DNA of 64,000 bases, from the NCBI GenBank assembly GCA_022360175.1, contig JAKSDI010000146.1, forward strand, positions 48,195 through 112,194, written 5' to 3'. Each line of letters starts with the position of its first letter. The first letter of the stretch is position 1. This DNA comes from Chitinophagales bacterium. Lineage in GTDB: Bacteria > Bacteroidota > Bacteroidia > Chitinophagales > Saprospiraceae. The notes beneath the pieces are model-generated. The model was not told the DNA's origin. It saw only the letters and a program-made list of their open reading frames with translations, and did not search any database. Made by a program: the position numbers and the translations under genes. Below, piece by piece: positions 35,770-44,947 of the stretch.

Positions 35770-36269
35770 AATTTTGCTTCTTTTATTTCCTGTCCTTTTT
35801 GGAATAGCAGTGTAGCTTTATGTTTGGGGCCAATTACGCTAACTATATTCTTCTGGTCGTTGAAGATGGAGCATAAGATGTTATTTTTTATTTCCAGTGC
35901 TTTTAATTCCTGGATGTTGGTAATTTCGAGATAACACCATACAGCCGATAAGTCATCCGAAATTTCTTTACCAATAAATTCAAAAGGTTCTTCTTGTTCA
36001 TTTACTCTTAATTGGAAATGCTGCTCTAGGTATTCATTAATTAGATCATCAACTTCGGCTGCTTCTTGCTTTGTACAAATAAAAAGTTGGTCGTATCCCT
36101 TTTGGCGCAAGCCTTCCTCTAAATCATCAATAAAAATGTGAAGGCTCATTTGCAGAGCTGCTTCATCCTGATTAAACTCGATAAGACATTTGCTTACATG
36201 AAAATCGTGTACTTCAGGATTGAAAAACGATAAATTGCTAATCAATAGAATTATACTGGCAAAGGTCAT
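35766..36269 (-). CDS. DUF6702 family exported protein
   Basis: A 167-residue protein with a short hydrophobic signal and the DUF6702 pattern (HDFHVSKCLIEFNQDEAALQ, then SLHIFIDDLEEGL and a C-terminal IVSVIGPKHKATLLF). These proteins occur next to HupE/UreJ-type genes throughout Bacteroidota, as here (20-base gap). A role in metal or nickel/cobalt handling together with HupE is plausible but not shown. Its 3-prime end overlaps the stop codon of the converging permease gene. Confidence 0.8.
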   Translation of the reverse strand: MTFASIILLISNLSFFNPEVHDFHVSKCLIEFNQDEAALQMSLHIFIDDLEEGLRQKGYDQLFICTKQEAAEVDDLINEYLEQHFQLRVNEQEEPFEFIGKEISDDLSAVWCYLEITNIQELKALEIKNNILCSIFNDQKNIVSVIGPKHKATLLFQKGQEIKEAKF

Positions 36270-36289
36270 AAGCAGGAAATTAGTCGGTT

Positions 36290-36886
36290 CTAAAAAGGGA
36301 CACGTTCTAATGCCATTATCAATGATAAACTGAATGCACCACCAGAGACAAATATATTCCAGCTTTTTTGCTGAACATTTAATGGCCCCAATGCGAGATA
36401 TGATAATGCTAAAACGACAGCAATAATTGCTAATTGTCCTAGCTCCACTCCAATATTAAAAGCTAACAATTGTTGAACCAACTGGTTTTCTTCACCAGGC
36501 ATCAATACCGAGCGCAAGAAATTGGAAAAACCCATGCCATGAATCAAGCCAAAACCTGCAGCAAATAAATAGTTTATAGATACCCACTTTGATTGTTCAT
36601 GGCTTTCTACTTGGTAAGTAGTTACATTGTATAGAGCTGTAGCCATGATGGTAATAGGGATTAAGAATTCAATCCAGGCAGTATTTACAGGAAGAATCCC
36701 TATAGCTGCTAATGCCAAAGTGATAGAATGGCCAATTGTAAATGCAGTAGCAAGCAGTGCAACTCGTTTCCACTGTCGAAGTCGATATACAGCACATAAA
36801 GCAATGATAAATAGAATATGATCGTAACCGGCCAAGTCTGAAATGTGCTCAAAACCAAGTTGGAGGTAGACAGAGAAAGAGGACAT
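36290..36886 (-). CDS. HupE/UreJ family membrane protein
   Basis: A 198-residue protein with about six transmembrane helices and the family motif HILFIIALCAVYR near the N-terminus, in the context GYDHILFI, plus the conserved FGLIHGMGFSNFLR. HupE/UreJ proteins are thought to carry nickel or cobalt for hydrogenase and urease, but many Bacteroidota homologues have no such enzymes nearby, as here. It is the first gene of a two-gene unit with the DUF6702 gene. Confidence 0.88.
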   Translation of the reverse strand: MSSFSVYLQLGFEHISDLAGYDHILFIIALCAVYRLRQWKRVALLATAFTIGHSITLALAAIGILPVNTAWIEFLIPITIMATALYNVTTYQVESHEQSKWVSINYLFAAGFGLIHGMGFSNFLRSVLMPGEENQLVQQLLAFNIGVELGQLAIIAVVLALSYLALGPLNVQQKSWNIFVSGGAFSLSLIMALERVPF

Positions 36887-36942
36887 AATGAGTAGATAGG
36901 TGAGGGTGAGGGGAGATAGGTTTATTGGGTATGAGATTTTGA

Positions 36943-36988
36943 GTATAAGGCGTTATAAGTACTTAATTGCACATCAAACGCCCTATAC
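36943..36988 (-). terminator. Terminator after ahcY
   Basis: GTATAAGGCGTT (36943-36954) and AACGCCCTATAC (36977-36988) pair over 12 bases with a single wobble/mismatch, 18 bases downstream of the ahcY stop and upstream of the HupE gene. Confidence 0.55.
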
Positions 36989-37005
36989 CCAACACCCAAT
37001 TTATA

Positions 37006-38319
37006 TTAATATCTGTAGTATTCCGGCTTGAATGGCCCTTCGACCTCTACACCGATGTACTCTGCCTGATCTTTGCTAAGTGTTTCCAGTTCTACACCAA
37101 TTTTTGCAAGGTGCAAGCGGGCTACTTCTTCATCAAGATGCTTTGGCAGCATGTATACTTTATTTTCGTATTTATCACCGTTGACCCATAACTCTAATTG
37201 TGCCAAAACCTGGTTGGTAAAAGAGTTAGACATTACAAACGATGGGTGTCCAGTAGCACAGCCAAGGTTTACCAAACGGCCTTCTGCTAAAAGTAGGATG
37301 TCATTACCATCAATGGTATACTTATCTACCTGAGGTTTGATAACTACTTTAGTATGTCCAAAATCGCGATTCAGGAATGCTACATCAATCTCATTATCAA
37401 AGTGCCCAATATTACAAACGATGGCCTTATCCTTCATTTGACGGAAGTGCTTTTCAGAGATAATATCCTTATTACCTGTAGCAGTTACAATGATATCTGC
37501 ACGAGGAATAGCATTTTCCATTCGCTTTACTTCAAAACCGTCCATTGCAGCTTGTAGTGCACATATTGGGTCGATCTCAGTAACGATTACACGGCAACCA
37601 GCACCACGCAAAGAAGCTGCAGTACCTTTACCTACATCACCATATCCTGCAACAATAGCTACTTTGCCTGCAAGCATCACATCTGTAGCACGACGGATCG
37701 CATCTACTGCTGATTCACGACAGCCATACTTATTGTCAAACTTAGACTTGGTAACAGAATCGTTTACATTGATAGCTGGCATTGGTAGTGTACCTTTCTT
37801 CATACGCTCATAAAGGCGGTGCACACCAGTTGTAGTTTCTTCACTCAAACCTCCAATGGCTTCTACCAACTCAGGGTGTTTATCTAAAACGATGTTGGTT
37901 AAATCACCACCATCATCTAGTATCATATTTAGTGGTTGGTTGTCATCGAAAGCAAAAAGTGTTTGCTCGATACACCACCAAAACTCTTCTTCTGTTTGCC
38001 CTTTCCACGCATATACAGGAATGCCTGCTGCTGCAATAGCTGCTGCTGCATGATCCTGGGTAGAGAAGATATTACAGGAAGACCAGGTAACATCTGCACC
38101 CAGTTCTACCAGTGTTTCAATAAGTACTGCTGTCTGGATAGTCATATGCAGACAACCTGCGATACGTGCACCTTTCAGAGGTTTAGACGCTCCATACTTT
38201 TCGCGAAGTGCCATCAATCCTGGCATTTCAGCTTCTGCAAGTTCTATTTCCTTACGTCCCCACTCAGCGAGGTTGATATCTTTAACTTTGTAATTCAGCT
38301 TAGGTTCTACTGATTGCAT
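37006..38319 (-). CDS. ahcY: Adenosylhomocysteinase
   Basis: A 437-residue S-adenosylhomocysteine hydrolase that splits SAH into adenosine and homocysteine, relieving product inhibition of methyltransferases. The NAD-binding motif is [12 protein letters not shown], and the substrate-domain segments [33 protein letters not shown] and [13 protein letters not shown] are intact. The conserved C-terminus ends KPEYYRY. A good -7/-33 promoter is visible upstream. It is monocistronic. Confidence 0.98.
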   Translation of the reverse strand: MQSVEPKLNYKVKDINLAEWGRKEIELAEAEMPGLMALREKYGASKPLKGARIAGCLHMTIQTAVLIETLVELGADVTWSSCNIFSTQDHAAAAIAAAGIPVYAWKGQTEEEFWWCIEQTLFAFDDNQPLNMILDDGGDLTNIVLDKHPELVEAIGGLSEETTTGVHRLYERMKKGTLPMPAINVNDSVTKSKFDNKYGCRESAVDAIRRATDVMLAGKVAIVAGYGDVGKGTAASLRGAGCRVIVTEIDPICALQAAMDGFEVKRMENAIPRADIIVTATGNKDIISEKHFRQMKDKAIVCNIGHFDNEIDVAFLNRDFGHTKVVIKPQVDKYTIDGNDILLLAEGRLVNLGCATGHPSFVMSNSFTNQVLAQLELWVNGDKYENKVYMLPKHLDEEVARLHLAKIGVELETLSKDQAEYIGVEVEGPFKPEYYRY

Positions 38320-38353
38320 TGATACCTAGTTTGTTAAATTTATAAATGAGCCG

Positions 38354-38384
38354 CAAAATTAGGCTTTTTTGCTGTCATAGACAA
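38354..38384 (-). promoter_or_regulatory. Promoter of ahcY (Bacteroidota sigma-A type)
   Basis: On the minus strand TTG (38384-38382) and TAATTTTG (38361-38354) are 20 bases apart, fitting TTG-N19/20-TAnnTTTG. The box ends 34 bases upstream of the ahcY start. No SAH riboswitch-like structure was seen. Confidence 0.6.
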
Positions 38385-38471
38385 GCTTGGTTAAGTTGGA
38401 AATCGGGAATCGAAAGTAGACTACGATGAATACCTCGTCTTCCGCCTTCCAATTCTCACCTTCCGGTTTTA

Positions 38472-39050
38472 CTAAAGTTTAATCCACTTGCCTTCCACCG
38501 GAGCAGGAATGTAACTTTCCAATTGCTCCATCATTTCTTCTACAGAATTGGACACCATTGCAATGGACCTGTTGGTAGTTTTTAAAAAGCCTTCTTCTAC
38601 CATTTTATCCAGTTGAGCAATGAGAGGGTCATAAAAACCATTAATATTAAGTATCGATACTGGATGCTGTCCTTGCCCAAGTTGTGCCAGGGTTAACATT
38701 TCAAATAGTTCATCCATTGTACCATACCCACCTGGTAGAACAATAACAGCATCAGAAAGTTGCGCCATTTTTACTTTGCGTTCATGCATGCTATCAACAA
38801 CAAATAACTGACTAAGGCCCTCATGACATACTTCTTTCTTGCGCAAAAAGAAAGGAATTACTCCAATGACTTCTCCCTGTTCTTGTAATGCCGCTTCTGC
38901 TACAATGCCCATCAGGCCTACTTTACCTGCACCATAAACGATTTTTTTCCCTTTTTGGGCGAGGGCTTTTCCTACTTGTTGTGCTATTTCGGTATAGAGT
39001 GAATTGGAGCCGGTATTGGCTCCACAGAATACAAGTGCTGAGTGTATCAT
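38472..39050 (-). CDS. LOG-family nucleoside 5'-monophosphate phosphoribohydrolase
   Basis: A 192-residue protein from the ATG at 39050; the upstream frame to 39206 is basic/aromatic and unlike the family. It has the Rossmann-type LOG signature PGGYGTMDELFE and the preceding SMHERKVKM, the two motifs of cytokinin-riboside phosphate phosphoribohydrolases (TIGR00730). These enzymes release the base from AMP-type nucleotides. In bacteria the role is often general nucleotide salvage. It is monocistronic, downstream of nothing obvious and upstream of ahcY. Confidence 0.92.
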   Translation of the reverse strand: MIHSALVFCGANTGSNSLYTEIAQQVGKALAQKGKKIVYGAGKVGLMGIVAEAALQEQGEVIGVIPFFLRKKEVCHEGLSQLFVVDSMHERKVKMAQLSDAVIVLPGGYGTMDELFEMLTLAQLGQGQHPVSILNINGFYDPLIAQLDKMVEEGFLKTTNRSIAMVSNSVEEMMEQLESYIPAPVEGKWIKL

Positions 39051-39346
39051 TAATAATGCTTTAAGAACGTGTTTAAATTTAGTTTTTTGATTAATGCGAA
39101 ATGGATTACAAAACCACACGAAGCTCATTTTGAGGTACAATTTGCCCAGACGAGTCCATAGCGGGAAAGTACGTACCGAAAAAAAAGTTCTAAGGTAAAA
39201 ATACACATTTCCTCTATTTCTTAAGAAAATGTGAAAACCATCAGAAAGAAATGTTATTGCCTTTGAAAAGGTTATTTTCGTCTTTATTAAACAGCTATTG
39301 GCTAATTGCCGATTATACTGGATTTCAAATTAAAACTAAGTACACA

Positions 39347-40198
39347 ATGAAACAACTTTTGTGGACACTCAACACACTCGCATTAATTGCATTTTTTTCT
39401 TTTAACCTGAATGCGCAGGTTCAAACACCCGCACCAAGCCCATCCAGTAAATTAACTCAAGATGTAGGCTTAACAGAAATAAGCATTGAATATTCTCGTC
39501 CAGGCGTAAAAGACCGTGAGGTCTTTGGTGACGATGGATTGGTACCTTATGGAAAAGTATGGCGCCTGGGGGCAAATGCTGCAACAAAGTTTTCCTTTGA
39601 CAAAGACGTGAAAATTGCGGATGCAGAATTAAAGGCAGGTGATTATGCTGTATTGGCTAAGCCTGGTGCCAGTAAGTGGGAATTCATGTTTTATACGTAC
39701 GAAAGTGGTAGATGGAGCAGCTATTTGGAAAAGGAAGCTGTTGCAACTGCAACTGCTGCTGCAAAGACTGGTAAGCACAAAGTAGAAACAATGACATTTT
39801 CAGTAGATAATGTTAAGGCTGCTACTGCCGATATTTCTTTACACTGGGATAATACGGTAGTAGTTCTACCATTGAGCGTAGATACGGATAAGCAAGTACA
39901 AGCATCTATTGATCGTGTTATGAATGGTCCAAGTTCGAATGATTACTATGCTGCTGCTAGCTATTACCATGAAAGTGGTAAAGATCTGAAGCAAGCTGCT
40001 AAGTGGATTGAAAAAGCAACAGAAGGTGATGAGCCTCGCTTCTGGCAAGTACGTCGCAAAGCATTGATCTATGCTGATTTGGGAATGACTGATAAGGCAA
40101 TTGCAGCTGCGAAACAATCTATGGCGTTGGCAGAAAAAGCTGGCAATGATGATTATGTAAGAATGAATAAGAAGTCCATCGCAGAATGGAGTAAATAA
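39347..40198 (+). CDS. DUF2911 secreted protein
   Basis: A 283-residue exported protein from the ATG at 39347, which provides the signal peptide (cleavage after FNLNAQ); the longer frame from 39251 lacks one. The mature region begins with the DUF2911 signature (EISIEYSRPGVKDREVFG, then WRLGANAATKFSFDKDV). The C-terminal 90 residues are helical with a TPR-like pair (AAKWIEKATEGDEPRFWQVR). DUF2911 is common and functionally uncharacterised in Bacteroidota. A clear intrinsic terminator follows. Confidence 0.9.
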   Translation: MKQLLWTLNTLALIAFFSFNLNAQVQTPAPSPSSKLTQDVGLTEISIEYSRPGVKDREVFGDDGLVPYGKVWRLGANAATKFSFDKDVKIADAELKAGDYAVLAKPGASKWEFMFYTYESGRWSSYLEKEAVATATAAAKTGKHKVETMTFSVDNVKAATADISLHWDNTVVVLPLSVDTDKQVQASIDRVMNGPSSNDYYAAASYYHESGKDLKQAAKWIEKATEGDEPRFWQVRRKALIYADLGMTDKAIAAAKQSMALAEKAGNDDYVRMNKKSIAEWSK

Positions 40199-40226
40199 TA
40201 GAGAGTAGTATTCACTACAGACTATC

Positions 40227-40270
40227 AAGTGGGAAATCAAAGGTATCTATCCTGGGGTTTCCCACTTTTT
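40227..40270 (+). terminator. Intrinsic terminator
   Basis: AAGTGGGAAA (40227-40236) pairs with TTTCCCACTT (40258-40267), and a T-run continues to 40270. It follows the DUF2911 gene by 28 bases. Confidence 0.8.
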
Positions 40271-40337
40271 ATTAAGCATTCTATTAAAATCATTATTTTC
40301 ACTGTTCATTTTAGTGCTGCAGAAAAATTTTAAACAG

Positions 40338-40826
40338 ATGAAATATCTTATTGCTGGTTGCTGCCTGTTTGTTCTTTGTACACAGGCTATTTATGCTCAG
40401 TTAAGTACTGATGATAGTTTGCATATAGAGTTAATGGCGATGGATGCGCTGGTTTTTGAAAAGGGATATAATGAATGTAAACTTGACGTATTTGATGTAG
40501 TGATACACGACGATCTGGAGTTCTACCATGATCAGGGTGGAGTGTTAACGTCCAAGATTGATTTTATCAAAGGATTCGAGCAGAATATTTGTTCTAATCC
40601 TGATCATAAGCCTATCCGAAAACTGGAAAAGGAGAGCGTCAAGGTTTATCCTATGTTTCAAAATGGAAGTTTGTATGCTGCCATTCAGATGGGGAAGCAT
40701 ACTTTTCACATCAAAGAACCAGGAAAAGAACTATATCAAACCAGCGAGGCAGATTTTATTCACCTATGGGTAAAGGAAGAAGGCTTATGGAAGCTTAAAC
40801 GTATATTGAGTTATGATCATCATTAA
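40338..40826 (+). CDS. NTF2-like (SnoaL/DUF4440-type) exported protein
   Basis: A 162-residue exported protein from ATG 40338 (upstream GTG at 40314 is less likely), with a signal peptide ending in AIYAQ. The mature part has the cone-shaped NTF2-like fold: a long first helix, DVFDVVIHDDLEFYHDQGG, and a C-terminal strand FIHLWVKEEGLWKLKRIL. No catalytic dyad can be assigned. Its stop codon abuts the stop of the converging gene with no base between. Confidence 0.8.
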   Translation: MKYLIAGCCLFVLCTQAIYAQLSTDDSLHIELMAMDALVFEKGYNECKLDVFDVVIHDDLEFYHDQGGVLTSKIDFIKGFEQNICSNPDHKPIRKLEKESVKVYPMFQNGSLYAAIQMGKHTFHIKEPGKELYQTSEADFIHLWVKEEGLWKLKRILSYDHH

Positions 40827-41606
40827 TTAGTTCAATCGATTCATCCTGTCTGATAGTTTTTTAAAAGTTACCTTTTCGGAAAAAGTAAAAGTAAAAGCTT
40901 GCCTAATGGAATAAATATGCATGGCAATTGCAAATGGATAAGCAAAACCAATAATCCATATATAAGGGATTTCAGTTATAAATTGACTGTTGGTAGGCGT
41001 GCGAAATAACTGGAAATCGGTATCAGGCAATGAGGCTAATGAAATAGTCACTATGTATAGGACAGATATAAGCCCGAAAGTATTCCACAAAAGAATTTCT
41101 AGTTTACGGGTTTTACCCATAAAAAAAACCTGACTAGCTAATAAAGCTGAAAGGCCAACAATAATATCATAGTTTAACCAATGAAAGGTCATTTGAGGAG
41201 GAACAAAGCCTGCCTTATATCCCAACCAATATAATAACTCTGTAATAATTCTAAATCCTTGTATTCTTATTAACCAACGGCCATCTGTTGCCGCTAGAAG
41301 TGTTTTGAAATGCGGAACTTGAGCAATAAAGATAAAAACAAGAGTCGGGATGAAGAAAATAGCAAGAAGAATGCGGAGCAAATTCTCAGGATCAGTAAAA
41401 TATCCAAATAAGGAAAGTAATAAAAGCAAAAGCAACCAACCCATTATCAGTGTCATCGTATAATGAACTGTGCGGCTTTCTTTCTGTTTGTTGTTTATAT
41501 TGGATGTAGGAGCAATTTTATTTAAGCCAACATAAATACTGCTTAATAGCCCTATTGTAAGTAGTATAATGATCAATTGACCGATTACGTATATTGGCAG
41601 GCTCAT
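40827..41606 (-). CDS. Multi-spanning membrane protein of unknown function
   Basis: A 259-residue protein from ATG 41606 (an upstream start at 41669 is possible) with about seven transmembrane helices. A loop with FKTLLAATDGRWLIRIQGFR and a helix with LNYDIIVGLSALLA are the only polar stretches. No family is recognised. It ends exactly where the converging NTF2-like gene ends and is divergent from the HD-PycTM gene. Confidence 0.6.
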   Translation of the reverse strand: MSLPIYVIGQLIIILLTIGLLSSIYVGLNKIAPTSNINNKQKESRTVHYTMTLIMGWLLLLLLLSLFGYFTDPENLLRILLAIFFIPTLVFIFIAQVPHFKTLLAATDGRWLIRIQGFRIITELLYWLGYKAGFVPPQMTFHWLNYDIIVGLSALLASQVFFMGKTRKLEILLWNTFGLISVLYIVTISLASLPDTDFQLFRTPTNSQFITEIPYIWIIGFAYPFAIAMHIYSIRQAFTFTFSEKVTFKKLSDRMNRLN

Positions 41607-41766
41607 AAAAGTATTTGCTTTTTTTGATCCAAATAAAGCAATAAATAAGCTTACTTTATTGCTTCGCAAAAATATTAGTCATAGCTTAGTACAAATCAAG
41701 AACAGGCTTAGAACGCCAAAGTGATTGGTCAAGCTCCGAGATAATTTTGAAGTCACTACTAATGTA

Positions 41767-42981
41767 ATGGGAAATAAACGAACCGTCGTAAATGAAGCCG
41801 AGCAATTTGTAAAAAGATTGCTAACAGAAGATTTAACCAAGGATCACCAATATCATGATTTAGGCCATACTATAAGAGTGAGAGATGCCGCACTTGAGCT
41901 GGCAAAAGCAGAAAATTGTACTGCTGAAGATATGGAGATACTTGAAATAGCATGTCTGTTTCACGATATAGGATTTTGCAAAGTATATGAAGGGCATGAA
42001 GCAGTAAGCCGGCAAATAGCCGCTGAGTTTTTACAAAAACATGATTACCCTGAAGAGAAGGCCAAGTTGGTATTGAAATTAATAGATGTAACTTATCCAC
42101 CTAAGTATCCTGCAAATTTGCTGGAAAAAATCATAAAGGATGCTGATTTAAGTAATCTGGCAAGTTTAAATTACATGGATTATCTGGATGCACTCCGCCA
42201 TGAATGGGGAGTCTTCTTAAATCGACAATACACGGATGATGAATGGAACATAATGAACTATAAGTTCATCAATAATCATCAATTTTTTACGGATACTGCG
42301 AAGGCAATTTATACAGAACAATGGAAGGCTAATCGAAAAATAATGAAGAAAAAAAGACCACCTAAAGATAAGCCCGAATCGGCTGAACCCCTTGTTGTCA
42401 AAACACCTGGTTCTTCTTCTAAGAGCATTAGCATGGATGGGCTTATTGGTAAAAACAAGAGTGCCCAGATGATGATTAAAACCTCCCTCCGGAATCATCT
42501 GGATTTGGCAGCACTGGCAGATAATAAAGCGAATATAATGCTAAGTGTGAATGCTTTGATTATTACGATCGTAATTCCTCTGGCGGCTTCATATGTAAGT
42601 GATGGCAACTGGTATTTGATCGTTCCCATGGTGTCATTGCTTATCACTTGCCTGGCATCAATGGTGTTTGCTACACTAGCTACCCGTCCTATCCGCATGG
42701 AAGGTTATACCAATCAGCAACAAATAAAACAAGGGCGGTCTAATTTGTTCTTTTTTGGTAATTTCTATAGAATGAAATACGATGATTATGAAGAAGGTTT
42801 ACGAACGGTACTGGCAGAGGAGCAAAAACTGGATAGCTCAATTATGAGAGACCTCTATTATTTGGGGACTTCTCTGGGAGGGAAATACAGACAGTTGAGA
42901 CTTTGTTACACCATTTTTATGTGGGGAATTATAGTGACCGTACTAGCCTTTGGGATCAGCTATTCTATGTCATTAAGCTAA
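41767..42981 (+). CDS. HD phosphohydrolase fused to a Pycsar-effector-like (DUF5706) membrane domain
   Basis: A 404-residue protein from ATG 41767 (a TTG start at 41725 would add 14 residues). Residues 1-190 form an HD-type metal phosphohydrolase: His30 and His34 in HYHDLGHTIRV, His66-Asp67 in CLFHDIGF and an Asp near 124 in KDADLSNL. After a Lys/Pro/Ser-rich linker, residues about 240-404 match the PycTM effector domain, with the hallmark ADNKANIMLSVNALI and two or three transmembrane helices. In Pycsar systems such membrane domains respond to cCMP or cUMP made by a phage-triggered cyclase; no cyclase is adjacent here. A nucleotide-degrading regulator fused to its own effector is a plausible reading. 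A PNPOx-like gene follows after 4 bases. Confidence 0.8.
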   Translation: MGNKRTVVNEAEQFVKRLLTEDLTKDHQYHDLGHTIRVRDAALELAKAENCTAEDMEILEIACLFHDIGFCKVYEGHEAVSRQIAAEFLQKHDYPEEKAKLVLKLIDVTYPPKYPANLLEKIIKDADLSNLASLNYMDYLDALRHEWGVFLNRQYTDDEWNIMNYKFINNHQFFTDTAKAIYTEQWKANRKIMKKKRPPKDKPESAEPLVVKTPGSSSKSISMDGLIGKNKSAQMMIKTSLRNHLDLAALADNKANIMLSVNALIITIVIPLAASYVSDGNWYLIVPMVSLLITCLASMVFATLATRPIRMEGYTNQQQIKQGRSNLFFFGNFYRMKYDDYEEGLRTVLAEEQKLDSSIMRDLYYLGTSLGGKYRQLRLCYTIFMWGIIVTVLAFGISYSMSLS

Positions 42982-42985
42982 AGTA

Positions 42986-43534
42986 ATGGGAAAATTCTAT
43001 GAGTCGATCACTCCAAAAATGAAGGAGTGGATAGAAGCACAAAAAATGTTTTTTGTAGCTACTGCACCATTAGCTGCAGATGGGCATGTTAATTGTTCGC
43101 CTAAAGGTTTGGATTCATTTCGTGTATTGGATGAACATACCGTAGCTTATTTGGACCTTACAGGTAGTGGCGTGGAAACCATTGCTCACTTACGTGAAAA
43201 TGGTAGATTGACTATTATGTTTTGTGCGATGAACGGAGCTCCTAAAATTGTGAGGTTATTTGGAAAAGGGACGGTTTATGAGTTAGGAACAGATCAATTC
43301 GAAGCTCTAAAAATACATTTTCCTGCTCATCTTGGCCTGGGTGCCAGGTCGATTATCCAATTGAAAGTTGATAAGGTAGGAGATTCCTGTGGCTTTGCAG
43401 TGCCTCGCTATGAATATCAAGAACAAAGGGATACATTAATAAAATGGGCAGAAAATAAAGGCAAAGAAGGGGTGTCTTCTTATCAGCAGGAAAAGAATAA
43501 ATATAGTATTGATGGGCTTCCGGGAATGAAATAG
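42986..43534 (+). CDS. Pyridoxamine 5'-phosphate oxidase-like flavoprotein
   Basis: A 182-residue split-barrel protein of the PNPOx-like superfamily. It contains VATAPLAADGHVNCSPKGLD near the N-terminus and NGRLTIMFCAMNGAPKIVRL in the FMN-contact region. Members bind FMN, F420 or haem; many act as general stress or reductase proteins. It follows the HD-PycTM gene by 4 bases, so the two are co-transcribed, though no functional link is known. Confidence 0.88.
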   Translation: MGKFYESITPKMKEWIEAQKMFFVATAPLAADGHVNCSPKGLDSFRVLDEHTVAYLDLTGSGVETIAHLRENGRLTIMFCAMNGAPKIVRLFGKGTVYELGTDQFEALKIHFPAHLGLGARSIIQLKVDKVGDSCGFAVPRYEYQEQRDTLIKWAENKGKEGVSSYQQEKNKYSIDGLPGMK

Positions 43535-43542
43535 CTACCTGA

Positions 43543-44595
43543 CTATTTCACCAGGCATTTTGGAGGGCTTGCAAAGATACCAATCTTGAAAAATGGTGCC
43601 ATACTGGTAGAATTGTCATAACGTAGTTCTAGAGGATCAGCAGCATCTTCAAAGCGATTGCGAATAGGAACAAGTGCACCAGCCTCAGCATTTAGCCATA
43701 TCCAGGAAAATATATGCTGATTATAAGAAGCCTTTATTCCTATCTCTGTATGCCTGTAATAATAGGGGAGTGGGTTTTCACTACCTTCCTTTAATACATC
43801 TATTGCGTAAGAACCATTTTCCAACTCAGCACCAAATAGAAGCATGCTTTGAGGCTTGAAGTTGTAGCGCATCATAACCTTAGCTGGTAAGAGTGTTTCT
43901 ATGCCCCAGCGTTCGTTGAAGGTTTGATTGTACACAATAAAAGGCCAAACGCGCTTTCGCGCAAAATTGTCATTGTAAGTAAGGCCAATCCCCCATTCCA
44001 GGTCTTTATGAGGTTTTACACCAAAAGCTGCTGTTCCGCTTAAAGTTGTATAGCGTTGGCTAAGGTCTAGCCAATTGTCATAATCACCCCTTGAAGATAC
44101 CCTTAGCCGAACACCTGCATAATATTTATTATTAAACGACTTTGTAACGTAATAAGAGAGTTTTGTATTTCGGAGCGGTTTATTATTGATGGCTTGAAGT
44201 AAGTCACTATACTGACCACCAATATGATCGAAGTGAAAAGTTTCGCTTCGATATTCATAGCCTAGCATCATTTTAAGGCTGGGAGAATTTACGAGAGGAA
44301 TTTTTATCTTGGCAAGCCACTTTTCAACATAATCCACCTCACTATCAGAAGAATTTGCTTTGGATGTGGCACTTTTAGGTGTTATATCATAACCTCCTAC
44401 TCCCGAGTATTGTATAAAAACACCTTTTCCCGGTGATTTATTAGTGACACCAGGCCTGCAAAAAATAGGACGATCATTGTCCATGTCGAATTGATTATTA
44501 ACAGGAATAACCAATGCCTGTGTATGAGCTGTTAGGGTACATAAACAGGTTGATAAAAGGACAAAAAAAGACTTCAATAAGCAAGATGGCGGCAT
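43543..44595 (-). CDS. DUF6268 outer-membrane beta-barrel protein
   Basis: A 350-residue exported protein with a signal peptide and a C-terminal barrel of alternating strands; the region DLEWGIGLTYNDNFARKR followed by PFIVYNQTF fits DUF6268. The first 60 mature residues are polar. Function unknown; barrel proteins of this group are often near lipid or transport genes, which are not evident here. Confidence 0.75.
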   Translation of the reverse strand: MPPSCLLKSFFVLLSTCLCTLTAHTQALVIPVNNQFDMDNDRPIFCRPGVTNKSPGKGVFIQYSGVGGYDITPKSATSKANSSDSEVDYVEKWLAKIKIPLVNSPSLKMMLGYEYRSETFHFDHIGGQYSDLLQAINNKPLRNTKLSYYVTKSFNNKYYAGVRLRVSSRGDYDNWLDLSQRYTTLSGTAAFGVKPHKDLEWGIGLTYNDNFARKRVWPFIVYNQTFNERWGIETLLPAKVMMRYNFKPQSMLLFGAELENGSYAIDVLKEGSENPLPYYYRHTEIGIKASYNQHIFSWIWLNAEAGALVPIRNRFEDAADPLELRYDNSTSMAPFFKIGIFASPPKCLVK

Positions 44596-44947
44596 ACCGG
44601 AGTAGTTTATTAAGCAACAAAATACATTTTTACTGACGTAAAATGAGGAAAAGAGTTACGTCTTTTATGCTCATACTCAGCAAAACATGTGTGAAATAGT
44701 AAATTGCGGACTTAAAATCGGGAGATTTAGGCAGTGATCTTTATAAAATCCTTGAGAAAACGATAAGGAGTGAATAATTATTATGCCTTCCAGGGAAAGA
44801 AAAATATAAAGTTTTAGATGCCTTGTAATTTATGGCATTAAATGGGGAGCGATTCATGCAGAGAGCAAAGCAATAGTCTACGGTAATTTGCGCATTGACG
44901 AATACGGCTTTCAAATTACCATAGACTGTTTTGATATAGATAAGTGC
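44596..44947. other. 352-base intergenic region with one strong hairpin
   Basis: No ORF is supported. Its main feature is the terminator at 44875-44937; the rest (44596-44870) is A/T-rich and presumably contains the promoter of the DUF6268 gene. Confidence 0.4.
44875..44937 (-). terminator. Hairpin downstream of the GAF-domain gene
   Basis: AGTCTACGGTAATTTG (44875-44890) and CAAATTACCATAGACT (44922-44937) pair over 16 bases with one mismatch around a 31-base loop, 11 bases after the GAF gene. No T-run follows on the minus strand, so an RNA-stabilising role is also possible. Confidence 0.55.

Noticed and set aside
38320..38471. SAH riboswitch upstream of ahcY
   Set aside because: Only a standard -7/-33 promoter is visible in the short upstream region; no matching stem pattern was found.
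41767..42981. Complete Pycsar defence system
   Set aside because: Only the effector-like module is present; there is no uridylate or cytidylate cyclase gene next to it and the neighbours are ordinary chromosomal genes.
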